Assembly (NCBI GenBank): GCA_905221605.1
Contig: CAJNDS010002483.1
Span: 38,501-102,500 of the forward strand
Direction: 5' to 3'
DNA length: 64,000 bases
Source: Symbiodinium natans
Lineage: Eukaryota > Sar > Dinophyceae > Suessiales > Symbiodiniaceae
Shown here in pieces: positions 36,606-48,675 of the stretch. Both the position numbers and the translations under genes were made by a program. The number at the start of each line of letters is the position of its first letter. The stretch's first letter is position 1. Under the pieces are notes generated by a model. That model searched no databases. It was given only the letters and a program-made list of their open reading frames with translations, and was not told where the DNA came from.

Positions 36606-38712
36606 ACCCTCGGCCCTAACTCCGCCAAATTGCGAGATGATGTCCAGGGCGATGACGGTGTGGGGGCGGTGGCATGGGAAAACAGAGAGTGAAGACAGTA
36701 ACAAAGAAAAAGGGGAGAGAGAGAGAGAGAGAGAAGTAAGACAGTAGCAAACACAACACATGACAAGCGCAACATAAAGTGGAAGATAGCAGACAGAAAG
36801 CGGAACAACCTTAGCCCACCCCCCAAAAAAGGTAAGAAGCCCCTACTCAACATTAAAAGGGGGCTCATAAGGGAACTGCTGGAGAATCAACTGCAAACTG
36901 TCCGAGGTGTACGTCCCTCACTCTCCTCCTTTTCGCAACCCTAAACCCTAAACCCTAAACCCGAAACCCGAAACCCAAAGCTCTAAGCCCCAAGCCCCTA
37001 AACCGCAAGCCCCTCAAGCCCTGTGGCCCTTGGTCCTACGCGGGGTGCCGGCCATAAACCCTTAATCCCTAAACCCCCAGGCACCTCGTCGCCTAGACTC
37101 TACACCCTGAAGGACCACAACAACTAAACCCCAACTATCCCTAAACCCTGGACCAGGGTTTCGGGTCCCGAACCCTAAACCGTAAACCCTAAACCCTAAA
37201 CCCTAAACCCTAAACCCTAAACCCTAAACCCTACACAGCAAGCTCCCTCCCCCAGGACAAGGCCGGGGCCGTCCACGACTTCGGAGGTGTGCCGCGGGGG
37301 GTGGAGACCATGACCTCTGGGTTATTGTAGGGTTTAGGGTTTAGGGTTTAGGGTTTGGGGTTTAGGGTTTAGGGTTTAGGGTTTGAGCTCATAAGTGCGG
37401 GTAGGGCTTAAAAGGTTTGTCTAGGGTTCTTTCGATGTTAGGCATTCAGGGTTAGGGTTTAGTATGGTTTGTGGCATTCTGGTGCTCTACCGTCTGAGGC
37501 TTTAGGCTTTCGGTGCTTTTGGGCTTCAGGGTTTTTGGGTTGTTAGGGTTTAGGGTTTAGGGCTTAGGGTTTAGGGTTTAGGGTTTAGGGCTTAGGGTTT
37601 AGGGTTTAGGGTTCAGGGTTTAGGGTTTAAGGTTTAGGGGAAGTAGTGCTAGGGCTTTAGGCTTTTGCCAGGGCGGACTAGCCGCAGAGCCCCTCCAAAA
37701 GACGCAAAAGGCCCAGAGACCTTGAGGGGTTTGGTGGCCTGAAAGGGCCATTAAGGGGGTTAACTTGGTTGCTGGCTCAAAAAAGGATAACCTTTCAGTT
37801 ATGGTAGGATTTATGTACCCCAAAAGGTGATATAAAGGTTGTTTACTCAACTACTAAGTTAAGGTCCTTAAGTGGCCTGGGACGGGCTGAGAAGCCCTTG
37901 AGGGGTTCAGGAGCCTAAGGTATGGCCCCCAACAATCAACCCTAAAACGCTCTAAATCTGAAACCCTAGACCCTAGAAGCTTAAAGCCCAAAGAACAACA
38001 GCATCTTCTGACGTTAGGAGGTTTGGGGGAAGTGGATCCCGAGAGCAACACCCCCAATGCACACCGATAGTCGCTCCCCGACCCACCTTACGCACCAGTA
38101 AGTAGATTGTGTAGGTTATGTAAGTTGCTTAGGTTTAGGGTTTAGGGTTCAGGGTTGAAGAGCAAGCAAACAAATCTCTTCCTTAACGCAGCCAAGGAGC
38201 AAAGTGGTTGGCCTTGTACGTTTCCCTGACGAGATTTCGGGAGGCTCAAGGGAGTCTAGTGGTTTGTGGTTGAGGTTTAAGGTTTAAGCCCTGGACGCTA
38301 ACCCCTAAACCCTGAACCCTGATCCCTAAACCCTGAACCTTAGGGGGCTTCCAGGAGAGTGTTCTAAACCCAAGCTCAGCATCCCAACACAAAGCCAAGG
38401 TCGCTGGTCCGAATGGAAGCAGAGAACACCGGAAAGGCCCACCACGACTGTAAACATGATCCCCAAAATCTTAGAAACCCTAATCCCAAAGGTTCGTGTA
38501 GACATGGCCCCTAAACCCTTATAAATTTAAACCCTAGTACTACCTACATGATCCCTAAACCCTTATGAACCTTAAGCCCAAAGGTTAGGCTTCAGCGCCT
38601 GGGATTGAGAGTTTAAGGGTCTCCGGCTTCCAATACCAATGATGCTGGTCTGTCCCTTACCCTCGGGGAACCAAACGTTAGCCGTTGCAGTTGTAGGATT
38701 TAGGGTTTAGGG

Positions 38713-38797
38713 TTTAGGGTTTGGGGTTTGGGGTTTGGGGTTTGGGGTTTGGGGTTTGGGGTTTGGGGTTTGGGGTTTGGGGTTTGGGGTTTGGGGT
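38713..38797 (+). repeat. TTTGGGG variant telomeric array
   Basis: About eleven successive TTTGGGG heptamers following TTTAGGG units. A second such array is at 45,322-45,405. Local homogenisation of one variant points to tandem duplication in place. Confidence 0.9.
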
Positions 38798-39265
38798 TCT
38801 GGTCTAAATGATGGTCTCTTTGGCGTCTCTATTTTCGTTCAGGGTGCCATATGTCACCCCATACACCCCTCAACCCCTATAGAAGCCCAAGCCCACCCCA
38901 AATGGAGGAACTAATGATAATCCCTAAACGCTAAGGGACCCAAGAGGTCGGCGTGATTGATCCCTTTCTAACATCGCCACATGTTTCGCGAGGCGGATTC
39001 TCCAACTGAGCGAACTTTGTTTTGGCCATGGGCCAAGGCTTCTTCGGATTCAGGGTTTAGGGTTTAGGGTTTAGGGTTTGGGGTTTAGGGTTTGGGGTTT
39101 AGGGTTTAGGGTCGAGGGTTTGAGGGCTTCGGGTTTCGGTTTCAGGGTTTAAGGTTTATTTAACTCATGTCTCAGCCGCATCTTTTGACGTTCCAGCCAA
39201 CGACTTGGTACCCTACTGGGAAGGAACCCCTTCCCCCCACATACATGTATCATGTACCTTTATGA

Positions 39266-39366
39266 GGGTGGTTGTCAAAATTATGATCCCTTTTGGGGTA
39301 CCCTAAATATTAGGTGCCGTATTATAATAGGGACCCAAAAAGGGACCATAATTTTGACAACCACCC
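39266..39366. mobile_element. 101-bp near-perfect hairpin element
   Basis: Arms of about 33 bp (GGGTGGTTGTCAAAATTATG continuing to TCCCTTTTGGG) are inverted with two to three mismatches around a loop of about 35 bp. Foldback MITE-like; no coding capacity. Confidence 0.75.
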
Positions 39367-39754
39367 AAATGATGCTCACTCATGCTGTGAGTTGCGAAAG
39401 CCTGATAAGGCAGGTTACATGGAAGGCAGTAATTAGGACCCTAGCCCTTCTCCTAAAGTTATGGGGGAGATGTGGGCTCATTTCGCCCCCGATTTGGTGT
39501 CAAAAAGTCACTTGCATTCTTAAGCACTCCAACAATTGTCACTAGAACCCTAGACACCTCCTCTTCAAGCAGCCGAGGTGGACGAAATCATGCCTGCATA
39601 GGGCGTGTAGTTCGGGGTTTCAACTCTGCGCCCTGAACCCTATAAAAACCCAAACCTAAACCCAAAACCCTAAACCCAAAACCCTAAACCCTAAACCCTA
39701 AACCCTAAACCTTACCCTAAACCCTAAACCCGACACCCAAAACCCACCAAAAAC

Positions 39755-39846
39755 CCCCCAAAGCTGCGGCCCCAGGAACTTGAAGTCGATGCAAAGCTGC
39801 GCTGAGAGTCCAGAGCCACCCTCCGCTCCCTCTGCGAACCTATCAG
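39755..39846 (-). CDS. Exon-like island
   Basis: The minus strand reads ADRFAEGAEGGSGLSAQL, then CIDFKFLGPQLWG, between telomeric runs. Unrecognised. Confidence 0.45.
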
Positions 39847-40140
39847 CTGATTTGGGGTTTGGGCTTGATAGGGTTTAGGGTTTAAGGTGTAGGGCTTAGG
39901 GTTTAGGGTTTAGGGTTTAGGGTTTAGGTGTAGGGTTTGGGGTTGATAGGGTTTAGGGTTTAGAAGGGGTTTGAGGTCTGAGGGTATATGGTTTATGTAA
40001 CAACATCTACAACATGTTTTTTAGCAATAAGATTAGAATAAGAAAATACATATAGCACTGCATGAACAAATCAATCAAAAAAATAGTATGTATGTATGTA
40101 TAAACAAATGAATTAAAAAATATATATGACCCCACAACTA

Positions 40141-40235
40141 AATCCTGGCCTGCCGTTCGAGATCTGTCGGCCCGGGTCGCTGTAGCTTCCATCCGACTGG
40201 GCGTAGGTGCTCACAATGCCGTCCTCGGAGTGGGG
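40141..40235 (-). CDS. Exon-like island
   Basis: The minus strand reads SEDGIVSTYAQSDGSYSD, then PGRQISNGRPGF, hydrophilic with ordinary composition. Flanked by an AT-rich stretch (40,010-40,130) and telomeric runs. Unrecognised. Confidence 0.45.
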
Positions 40236-40736
40236 TTTCTAATTTTAGGGATTAGCTTGAGCAAAAAAGCATGAGCCCTAAACCCTAAACCCTAAATCCT
40301 AAATCCTAAACCCTAGCCCTAAACCCTAAACCCTAAACCCTTGAGGGTTTAGGGTTCGAGCCGATAGTTCGGTGACTTAAAGAGCCTCGGAGGCTCCAGG
40401 GACTCGGAGAGATTCACAGCGCAGCTCAGTTTAGGGTTTAGGGTTTGTTTGGGGTCTGTAGGGATGTTCAGGGCTTAGATAGGGCTTAGGGGCTTAGGGC
40501 TTCTTTAGGGCTTAGGGTTTAGTTTAGGGTTCAGGGCGTCTCGCCACGCAGCGCAAGTAAGTACCATGTGCAAACGGTACTGCCTGGTCTGCTGCCCTGA
40601 GTCTAAGTACGTCGCGTCATGTGGAGCGCGCAGCGAAAAGCCAGGAGCAAGGAAGGAGTAGGACAAGACCAAAAAGCAGCAAGCGAACTGCAAAGCTCGG
40701 AATCATATCCAGGACCAAACAAACATGCGAAGTTAC

Positions 40737-41033
40737 CCACTGTTCGGCCACCAGCCGCTCCAGGAGCTGCTGGGCGTTGTCGTTGAAGCTCCGCGCAGCT
40801 CGGCGGTCGGGAAAAGCGCGAAGCTCAACCCGGCAATTGGGGCACTTGCTGTTGCCCCCCTGAGGCCGAGCTGTCAACACCGGCCAACACAATCAGACCA
40901 CGTGAGCATCGGAGTGCGTTATCACCGGAGTGGAGTGGATGCAAACCGTCGCGAAGCAGCCGCGGCAGATGAGGTAGTCGCACTGCCCGCAGCACCCCAG
41001 CGAGAAGGTTTCAAAACAAACCCTGCACGCCAT
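40737..41033 (-). CDS. RING-like zinc finger protein, two exons (partial)
   Basis: Exon 1 from ATG at 41,033: MACRVCFETFSLGCCGQC, then DYLICRGCF. Exon 2 after the acceptor GTTGACAG (about 40,873): RPQGGNSKCPNCRVELRA, then FNDNAQQLLERLVAEQW, ending at a GTAAC donor at 40,736. Spaced C-x2-C, C-x2-C and a final CPNC resemble RING domains of E3 ubiquitin ligases. The usual ligand His is not obvious (Tyr or Gln instead), so it may be a variant. Joining needs a donor near GCTTCGCGACG|GTTTGC in exon 1. Further exons probably continue leftward. Confidence 0.55.
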
Positions 41034-41043
41034 TTCGAGATGG

Positions 41044-41560
41044 GTGGGCCCGCAGCTCCTGAATCTTCGGGTAGCGAGCAAGCTCAACACACTTGCACCG
41101 AGAGGGAGAGGGAGAGGGAAGAGGGAGAGGGAAGAGGGAGAGGGAGAGGGAGAGGGAGAGGGAGAGCCGAGCATTACAGACCCACCAACCACGACGCTGC
41201 TGCGCTTGGCCGCTCAGCACACATAATCGCAGCTTTGACTCGAGATTTCGCCATACCTCTTGGGGCAGCGAGCAAGCTCAACATGTTTGCACCCTGTCAC
41301 CAATCACTTAGAGCCAAGCGTCGCTATCGACGACAACCATGACGCTGCTGCGCTTGGGCGCTCGGCACACACATAATCACAACTTTGACTGGAGATTTCG
41401 CCATGTCTTGGGGTAGCGAGCAAGCTAAACATATTTGCACCGGGTCGCCAATGGCTTAAATTTTAAGCCAAGCGTCGCGAATGACGAACGTGCGACTCAT
41501 CAAGTACGACGCTGCTGCGCTCGGGCGCTCAGCAACTACTTTGACTCGAGATTGCCGAAG
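41044..41560 (+). repeat. Tandem repeat of about 130-200 bp (GACGCTGCTGCGCTTGG)
   Basis: Three to four units containing GACGCTGCTGCGCTTGG, CTTTGACTCGAGATTTCG and AGCGAGCAAGCTCAACA. The first unit also contains a GAGGGA microsatellite (41,100-41,165). The repeat appears to start inside the RING-like gene's 5' region. Confidence 0.8.
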
Positions 41561-41644
41561 ATGTGGAGAACAAAAAAGTCACAAATTCCCCTCCTGCCAG
41601 AAGAAGAACGCGCAAAACCAGTGCTGCCTGCCTTGAGCCAGTAA

Positions 41645-41793
41645 ATCTTGGATGGGGAATACAATTTATGCAATCTGGAACGACGGAACCCTACAGCTTG
41701 GTTAAAGGCACGTGCAATTCGCTCGGCATTTTTTGCATCGCCACGCAACGCCTGCAGCAGCTCAGCCGAAGATATCGTGCGGTCCTTAGTCAT
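41645..41793 (-). CDS. Exon-like island between two repeat fields
   Basis: The minus strand reads MTKDRTISSAELLQALRG, then DAKNAERIARAFNQAVGF, a helical, ordinary composition. The next open stretch upstream (about 42,060-41,945) reads LLADLIRHVDHQSERVYW and may belong to the same gene. The 3' end runs into a minisatellite unit. Unrecognised. Confidence 0.4.
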
Positions 41794-42309
41794 AGGCCTG
41801 CTTTGAAAGAACGATTATGAAGGAGGCACATGACATGTCTAAGGCATGGACTATACAGCATGAAGCGCTTTGTCTTGAAATCTCGTACTCGGGAATGGGG
41901 CCCTGTTCATCGTTTCATGAACAAAAGCTGACGTTTTTCAATCTAAAACAGCACCTGGTCTATGGCACCTCGACCCTTTGGGAGCCACCAATAAACACGC
42001 TCGCTCTGGTGATCCACATGTCGGATAAGGTCGGCGAGGAGAGTGCTGTTCCTCACCTGATGCTGCTTACTAGATGTTAACAGGTTCACTTTAGAGCTGG
42101 AAGATGCACGTGTTGAGGCCTTCCACCGCTGAAGGCAGTAGGACCCTCTTAGGTTCATCCAGAAGAGGAGTACGGTGACCTTTCTCCGCCTGCAGTCGTG
42201 CATATATAATGTGAGTCAAAGACTTGTCAGTGGTCATGAAGATTGCGCCTGTGGAACCTCATCCCCGTGAGGAACTTAGCCATGTTGGGCGCAGAGACTA
42301 TTCTTTTCT

Positions 42310-42905
42310 GAGCCAACAGCTTCCCCTCCTGCCAGAAGAAGAGTGTGCAAATCAAGGCTGCCTGCTCAACGAAGACGTGGAAAAAAAAAACAAAGAACCA
42401 CAATTTCCCCTCCTGCCAGACGAAACGCTGCTGCCTGACCACCGAAGATGTGGCATAACGCAAAACCAGTGCTGCCTGTCCACTGAAGATGTGGCACAAA
42501 AAGGCCACCTCCTGCCAAAAGAAGCGTGTACAAAACCAGCGCCTCCTGCCCTCGAAGATTTAAAAAAAAGCCGCAATTTCCCCTCCTCCGAGAAGAAGAG
42601 CGCGCAAAACCAGTGCCCACCGAAATGTGGAGAAAACACACCTACAATTTCACCTCCTGCGAGAAGAAGAGCGCGCAAAACCAGTGCCCACCGAAATGTG
42701 GAGAAACAAAAAGCTAAGAAGTGCGCAAAACCAGTGCTGCATGCCCACCGAAGATGTGGAAAACGAGCCAATGTCCCCTCCCTGCCCACCGAAGATGTGA
42801 AAACAAAGGCCACAATTCCCCTCCCGCCAGAAAAAGAATGCGCAAAACCATTGTTGCCTGCCCACCGAAAATGTGGAAAAAAAGGCAATTTCGCCTACCT
42901 GCCCC
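42310..42905 (+). repeat. About 60-70-bp minisatellite (AAAACCAGTGCTGCCTGCCC)
   Basis: About ten imperfect units with CCCCTCCTGCCAGAAGAAG and ACCGAAGATGTGG. A lone unit lies at 41,555-41,640. Frames of up to 300 codons across it, on both strands, are periodic and not annotated as genes. Confidence 0.85.
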
Positions 42906-43380
42906 GAAAATGTTGGGCTCCGGGGGGTGGGGGGGTGCTGGGGTGGGGGAGGTGGGCGGAAAGGGGCTGTCCTCTTGTGTCCTTTTGTGTCCTTTTCTGC
43001 GCTTCTCGTCCTCGCAGGCCGGCGGTCTTTCCCTCATTCCTGCAGCCTTTAGCATTTTCGATTTTTTGGGCCGCCAATTTGATCTCTTTTGGAGTGCATT
43101 TTTGGGGTCTTGGCTCCCGCAATGGAAAGTAGTCTTCCTGGAGGGTGGGGGCCAAAAAAAAAAGTTCTTTAAAATGTAGGGGGGTTTATTAATCAGTAAA
43201 CCCTAAATACTAACCCCAAACCCGACCCTAAAAACCCAAAGACCCTCAGACCCTAACGCCCTGAAACCCTATTGAAACCTAAATCCCCAAGACCCCAAAT
43301 CCCGACCGTCTAACACCTTATTGGACCCTACTAAACCCTCTGAAGCCCTAAACCCTAAACCCTAAACCCTAAATCGAAAA

Positions 43381-43461
43381 CCGCAGCCTCCTTGCGGCGA
43401 AGGAGCCAAGGCCTGAAACGCCTCGGTGCCAGCCGACTTGGCCCTGATCCGCTGGAGGGAC
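43381..43461 (-). CDS. Exon-like island, member of a similar pair
   Basis: The minus strand reads RESLQRIRAKSAGTEAFQ, then ALAPSPQGGC. The island at 43,757-43,861 starts with the same RESL and also ends at CGCCGCAAG, so the two look like diverged duplicates. Confidence 0.4.
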
Positions 43462-43756
43462 TCGCGGTTTAGGGTTTAGGGTTTAGGGCTTAGGGCTTAG
43501 GGTTTAGGGTTTAGGGTTTAGGGTTTAGGGTTTAGGGTTTAGGGTTTAGGGTGTACGGTGTAGGGTTTAGGGTGTAGGGTTTAGGGTTTAGGGGTAGGGT
43601 TTTGGCTCAGGGTTGAGAGGAATTCGCAGTTCTTGCAGCCTGAAAGCCCTGAAGGTTCCACCCCTAAACTCGAAGCCCTAAACCCCAAACCCCCAAACCC
43701 CCAAACCCCAAACCCCAAACCCCAAACCCCAAACCCTAAACCCTAAACCCTAAACC

Positions 43757-43861
43757 CTAACTCCGCTTCTTGCGGCGATGGCGCGAGGCCGTTTCTGCAG
43801 GGCGGCCGTCGAGGAACCAGGCGTTCCTCCTCCGCGCAGACAAGCTCAGGGATTCACGCGG
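43757..43861 (-). CDS. Exon-like island, member of a similar pair
   Basis: The minus strand reads RESLSLSARRRNAWFLDG, then RPAETASRHRRKK. Similar edges to the island at 43,381-43,461. Unrecognised. Confidence 0.4.
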   Translation of the reverse strand, partial: PRESLSLSARRRNAWFLDGRPAETASRHRRKKRS

Positions 43862-45444
43862 TAAGGGTTTAGGGTTTAGGGTTTAGGGTTTAGGGTTTAG
43901 GGTTTAGGGTTTAGGGTTTAGGGTTTAGGGTTTGGGTTTTGGGTAACGGTTTAACGCATACAGCCCCTAAGCCTTAAGCCGGGAATCCCCACACCAAATC
44001 GAGGTGCGTGCTGCAACTCCAAGCTTGCAAAACCCTAAACCCTAAACCCTAAACCCTAAACCCTAAACCCTAAACCCTAAACCCTAAACCCTAAACCCTA
44101 AACCCTAAACCCTAAACCCTAAAAATAGGGGACCCCGAAAATAGACCCCTGAATAGTAGGATTCCCTTGTAAGGAGCCCAAAACATTTTCGGAAACCCCC
44201 CACATCTCTGCGCCCTCGACCCTTGACTGAGCCCTTAGTCTCCACCCTCGAACCTCAAATTTGTCAAACCTCAACCCTCTAAACCTGAAAACCCTGAAAA
44301 ATCCTCAACCTTCAAACCTCAACTCCAAGCGCTCCAAACCCTTTAAACCTCAACCTTCAAACCTCAACTTCAAATCCCCTAAACCCTGAAAACGCGACAG
44401 CCTGCAAGCCCTAAATCCTAAACCCCAAACCCACTAAACCCTAAACCCCAAACCCCCCGAAAACCCTAAACCCTAAACCCTAAACCCTAAACCCTAAACC
44501 CTAAACCCTAAACCCTAAACCCTAAACCCTAAACCCTAAACCCTAAACCCTAAACCCTAAACCCTAAACCTTCAACCCCAAGCCTTCACCACCCCTAAGA
44601 TGCGTGACTGCGCCTGTCGAAGGGAAGAGAGGCCTCTACCTGGCTGGTGGAATGTGGGGGGGCGGGGGGGGGGGGTTTAGGGTTTAGGGTTTAGGGTTTA
44701 GGGTTTAGGGTTTAGGGTTTAGGGTTTAGGGTTCAGGGTTCAGGGTTCAGGGTTCAGGGTTCAGGGTTTTCAGGATTCAGGGTTTTGTGCTGAGGGTCTT
44801 GTGGAACGTGGAATGTGGCTGCGGCGGAAACGCGGAAGCCCCCGAAGCCCAAGCACGACAATGAACCCTGAAATCAGAAGCTTCAAACCTTGAGGCCCCA
44901 AATACCCCAAGAGCTGAACCCTAAACCCCTCACCCCCGGACAAGATTGCCATGAGCCATGGGTATTTCTTGGGATATTCCCCCTCTGCTAACAATCCTTT
45001 AATCCCTGTCAAAGACTGTTCCCCCCCCCCCCCACTAGGGAGGACTGGAAACACTAGGCTACCTACACCCCCTTTGACCCCTCTCTCCCGGAAGAACATT
45101 GTAAACATGGTCTCATGCCCCAAACCCTAGAACCTTAAAACCTACATAAATCCTAACCCCTAAACTGGGGAACTCGGAAACTCGGCTCCCTATTGTAGCC
45201 CCCAGGGCACTTGATTCCCTCCATTCTCTGCTGAGAACCAACAAGGAAGCCCACACCTCAAACGCCATGGTCCGAGAGTTTTGGTTTAAAGGATTTGGGC
45301 TTAGGGTTTAGGGATTAGGGTTTAGGGTTTGGGGTTTGGGGTTTGGGGTTTGGGGTTTGGGGTTTGGGGTTTGGGGTTTGGGGTTTGGGGTTTGGGGTTT
45401 GGGGTTTAGGGTTTAGGGTTTAGGGTTTAGGGTTTAGGTAGGGC

Positions 45445-45546
45445 TTAGGGGAAGCTTTTCAAGCCATTGCACTGGGCCTTCACGTTCTCGTGGCGGAACT
45501 CGATCTCTGCCAGCGACCAGCTATTCTCGCCTCTCCCACGATACAT
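45445..45546 (-). CDS. Exon-like island with galactose-binding-like motif and stop
   Basis: The minus strand reads MYRGRGENSWSLAEIEFR, then HENVKAQCNGLKSFP and TAA. W-x-[LI]-AE-[IL]-x-[FL] recurs at 59,061-59,134 (AWEIAELRLC). This resembles a core strand of discoidin/galactose-binding-like domains common in dinoflagellate surface proteins. The TAA falls in CCCTAA, so the real exon may end earlier. Confidence 0.5.
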   Translation of the reverse strand: MYRGRGENSWSLAEIEFRHENVKAQCNGLKSFP

Positions 45547-46007
45547 CAGACCCTACACCAGCATGCTTTAGGGTTTAGGGTTTAGGGTTTAGGGTTTGGG
45601 GTTTAGGGTTTAGGGTTTAGGGTTTAGGGTTTAGGGTTTAGGGTTTAGGATCGTGCAGTCCGCGAGCATGTTCCATGGTAAGATCGTCTTGAACCCGATA
45701 AGAGGGCTTCATTTGTACCCGCCTTTTGGCTTTGGGGTTTAGGGTTTTTTGGGTTTAAGGTTCCAGCTCATTCGGAGAACCAAGTGTGCCGGACGATCTG
45801 CTCTCCAACAAGGCTCGCATCCCATTTGTCTGACCCTAAGCCCGAAGTCCTGAATGCTAAACCCTAAACCCTAAACCCTAAACCCTAAGCCCTGAACCCT
45901 AAACCCTAAACCCTAAATCCCAGTCAAAGAAGCGACCAGATCGACATCCATACCATCCGCCCAGTTGTGGGCCACGCTGCCGACTGTTCATGCGTTAAAC
46001 CCACCTA

Positions 46008-46268
46008 AACCCTAAACCCTAAACCCTAAACCCTAAACCCTAAACCCTAAACCCTAAACCCTAAACCCTAAACCCTACACCCTAAACCCTAAACCCTAAA
46101 CCCTAAACCCTAAACCCTAAACAAACCCTAAACCCTAAACCCTAAACCCTCAACCCTCAAACCCTAAACCCTAAACCCTAAACCCTAAACCCTAAACCCT
46201 AAACCCTAAACCCTAAACCCTAAACCCTAAACCCTAAACCCTAAACCCTAAACCCTAAACCCTAAACC
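46008..46268 (-). repeat. Longest CCCTAAA array in the window
   Basis: About 37 heptamers, G-rich strand on minus, with a few CAAACCC and CCCTCAA irregularities near 46,120 and 46,150. Longer than most interstitial arrays here. Confidence 0.95.
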
Positions 46269-46548
46269 CTACTCGTTGTTGAGATGTCGTAGGCTCTTGG
46301 GGGTGTAGGGTTTAGTGTTGAGAGTTTAGGGTAAGCCCCTTTGGGAACCCTAAACCCCAAACCCCCAAACCCTAAACCCTGAACCCCATCCATGAAAATT
46401 GACAGCCCATTGAGGCTTGAGGGTTTTCTGGTACAGTGCGTGTATAGAGGAGTACAGGCAAGGCTTAAGATAGAAGTCTTTAGGTTCGAAGCCCTTCCAC
46501 CCTAAGCCCCGGCCCTATGCCACTGGTTGAGCTCATGACTTAAGAGCT

Positions 46549-46815
46549 GTGTCACAGCTTTGTCTTTCATCCGGCAGTGATGTACGAAACATCTCGGGTC
46601 CTTCGCAGGTCGTCGACCCCGTGCGACAGCGCCAGCGTCACGCTGCGCTCAGTCGCCTGAGTCCCGCACTGCGTGCCCTCCGTCGTTTGTGCCGGCCAGT
46701 GAACCATGCCGCACGGAAAGTGGATGTCGGTTGTCGGTGTCCGGGAAACGGCCCTCCTCGTCTGAGTGCTGCTGCTTGGGGCCCTGCTTGGGCTTCTCAT
46801 GACCAAGCGCGCAAG
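46549..46815 (-). CDS. Candidate exon of about 80 codons
   Basis: The minus strand is open: TPTTDIHFPCGMVHWPAQ, then SVTLALSHGVDDLRR. The plus strand is also open over 90 codons with Arg/Pro-rich composition. I prefer minus because neighbours read that way. Unrecognised. Confidence 0.35.
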
Positions 46816-47239
46816 TACTAAACCCTAAACCCTAAACCCTAAAGCCTAAACCCTAAACCCTCCTGAGCCCTCCTGAGGGAGCATATAGACCCTAAGCCCT
46901 TGAGGGTTGAGGTTCGCGGGTTCAAGGTTGTTGGATGGGTTTATGATTGAAGGTTTAGGGTTTGGGGTTTAGGGTCTAGGGTCTAGGGTTTGGGGTTTAG
47001 GGTTTGGGGTTTAGGGTTTAGACATGCATGTGTTTCAGGCTTTTCAAAGTGATCTCTCGCCCCCAAGGTTCTTATTCGTAGTTGCTCTAGGTGTTGCGAC
47101 TGTCCTGTCGAGGTCTTCACTGCTAAAGCCAACCCCAACCCTGAACCCTACACACCCTAAAAGGTCTATCTACTGTAGGAGCCTTAGTAATTAGAACAGG
47201 GTTTTGAGGGTCATTATAGAAAATATATAAAGAGACCAT

Positions 47240-47582
<343 letters not shown>

Positions 47583-47750
47583 TTTATTCCGACCCCTATA
47601 GAAAATAGCATCTTTATGTGCCTTTGTTTTGCACAGTGAAGCCTGCTTGAAAAACTTCCTTCCCACGTCCCTAAAGTCACTGTACACCCGAAACTGTACA
47701 CCCGAAGCCCTACGCGACCACTAAATCCCAAATCCTAAACGCAAAACCCA

Positions 47751-47938
47751 CTATATATAAATACATATATATATACATATATATATGCACACATACATAT
47801 ATACATATACACACATATAAATATGTACATATATATATATATATATACGTGTGTATGCGTATCTGAACTGAACACACCCCACACCCCACACCCCACACCC
47901 CGCACCCCACACCCCACACCCCACACCCCACACCCCCC
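47751..47938. repeat. AT-rich alternating tract and (ACCCCAC)n microsatellite
   Basis: TATATA/CATATA alternation at 47,751-47,860, then about ten ACACCCC units at 47,874-47,938. Confidence 0.95.
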
Positions 47939-48586
47939 TCCAGGCGCGCCTGAGTTGGTGTCGTGCACCTGTTCAGTTTGTAAAGGACCCCCAAGCCCTA
48001 AACGTTTAGGGTTTAGGGCTTACCCTCAACCCTACACGTTTGGCCCTGGTTCCATTTAACGCTGAATTCAACCGAGGGAGTTTGGCCCCACAACCCTGCA
48101 TCCTAAACCCTGTAGTTTGACGGATTTCCTATCAACAGAATTCACCCATGGAAGCAGCTTAACCCCAACCGCGCAATCCCTCTTGTTGTTCAGGGTTTAG
48201 GGTTTAAGGAGAGACAGAGAGACAGAGAGACATAGAGAGAGAGAGAGAGAGATAAACCCTAAACCCTAAAGCCTGAACCCTAGTCTGCCCTGAAGCCCTG
48301 AAGAAGACTCAAGGGGAGCCACACGAAGACGAGTCATAGGGCCCCTGCTCCTTTGTTCTTAAGGCTGCGGTTTGGGGTTTGGGGTTTAGGGTTATATATG
48401 GTGTATAGGGTTGAGGGGAAGCCTGGGTGTTCATGGCCCTTTGAGGCCCTTCGTGGTTTTTAGGGGGTACTTGCTGAGTAGGCCTGGAATCAGTAGTACC
48501 TGTACCCCTTAAACCCTAAACCCTAAACCCCAAACCCCAAACCCCAAACCCTGAACCCTGAACCCTGAACCCTGAACCCTGAACCC

Positions 48587-48675
48587 AGGCCTGGAAGCAG
48601 TAGTACCGGTAGGCGCAGAAGGAGTATTGCGTCGTGGTGGTCGTGGTGGTCCTCGGCTGCAAGCAGCCCAGAAAC
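48587..48675 (-). CDS. Exon-like island, Thr-run and Tyr/Cys motif
   Basis: The minus strand reads CLQPRTTTTTTTQYSFCA, then YRYYCFQAW. A seven-Thr linker next to a Cys/Tyr motif resembles the Thr-rich linkers at 50,183-50,285 and 61,256-61,366 and the CPYRYY segment at 59,960. It fits a large extracellular modular protein. Confidence 0.5.

Larger units (their letters stand above)
36606..39754. repeat. Telomeric-repeat field with GA tract and TTTGGGG array
   Basis: A GA dinucleotide run at 36,714-36,734; telomeric arrays at 36,940-36,965, 37,180-37,233, 37,550-37,625; a homogenised TTTGGGG array at 38,713-38,797; and a hairpin element at 39,266-39,366. Non-repeat islands (36,880-36,930, 37,640-38,100, 39,160-39,240) show no frame I can support. 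Confidence 0.75.
42906..46548. repeat. Telomeric-repeat field with exon-like islands
   Basis: Major arrays: 43,465-43,550, 43,865-43,932, 44,032-44,125, 44,462-44,572, 44,672-44,732 and 46,008-46,268. Homogenised TTTGGGG at 45,322-45,405. G/C homopolymers at 44,657-44,673 and 45,021-45,034. Islands at 43,381, 43,757 and 45,445 are listed separately; other islands are undecided. Confidence 0.8.

Noticed and set aside
36309-36868. Overlapping frames on both strands in the GC-rich duplication
   Set aside because: Open on both strands because of GC-rich direct duplication; no splice site or recognisable peptide lets me choose one.
42224-43132. Plus-strand frame of 302 codons
   Set aside because: It covers the 60-70-bp minisatellite; both strands are open with periodic translation, and no splice signals or ordinary composition outside the repeat.
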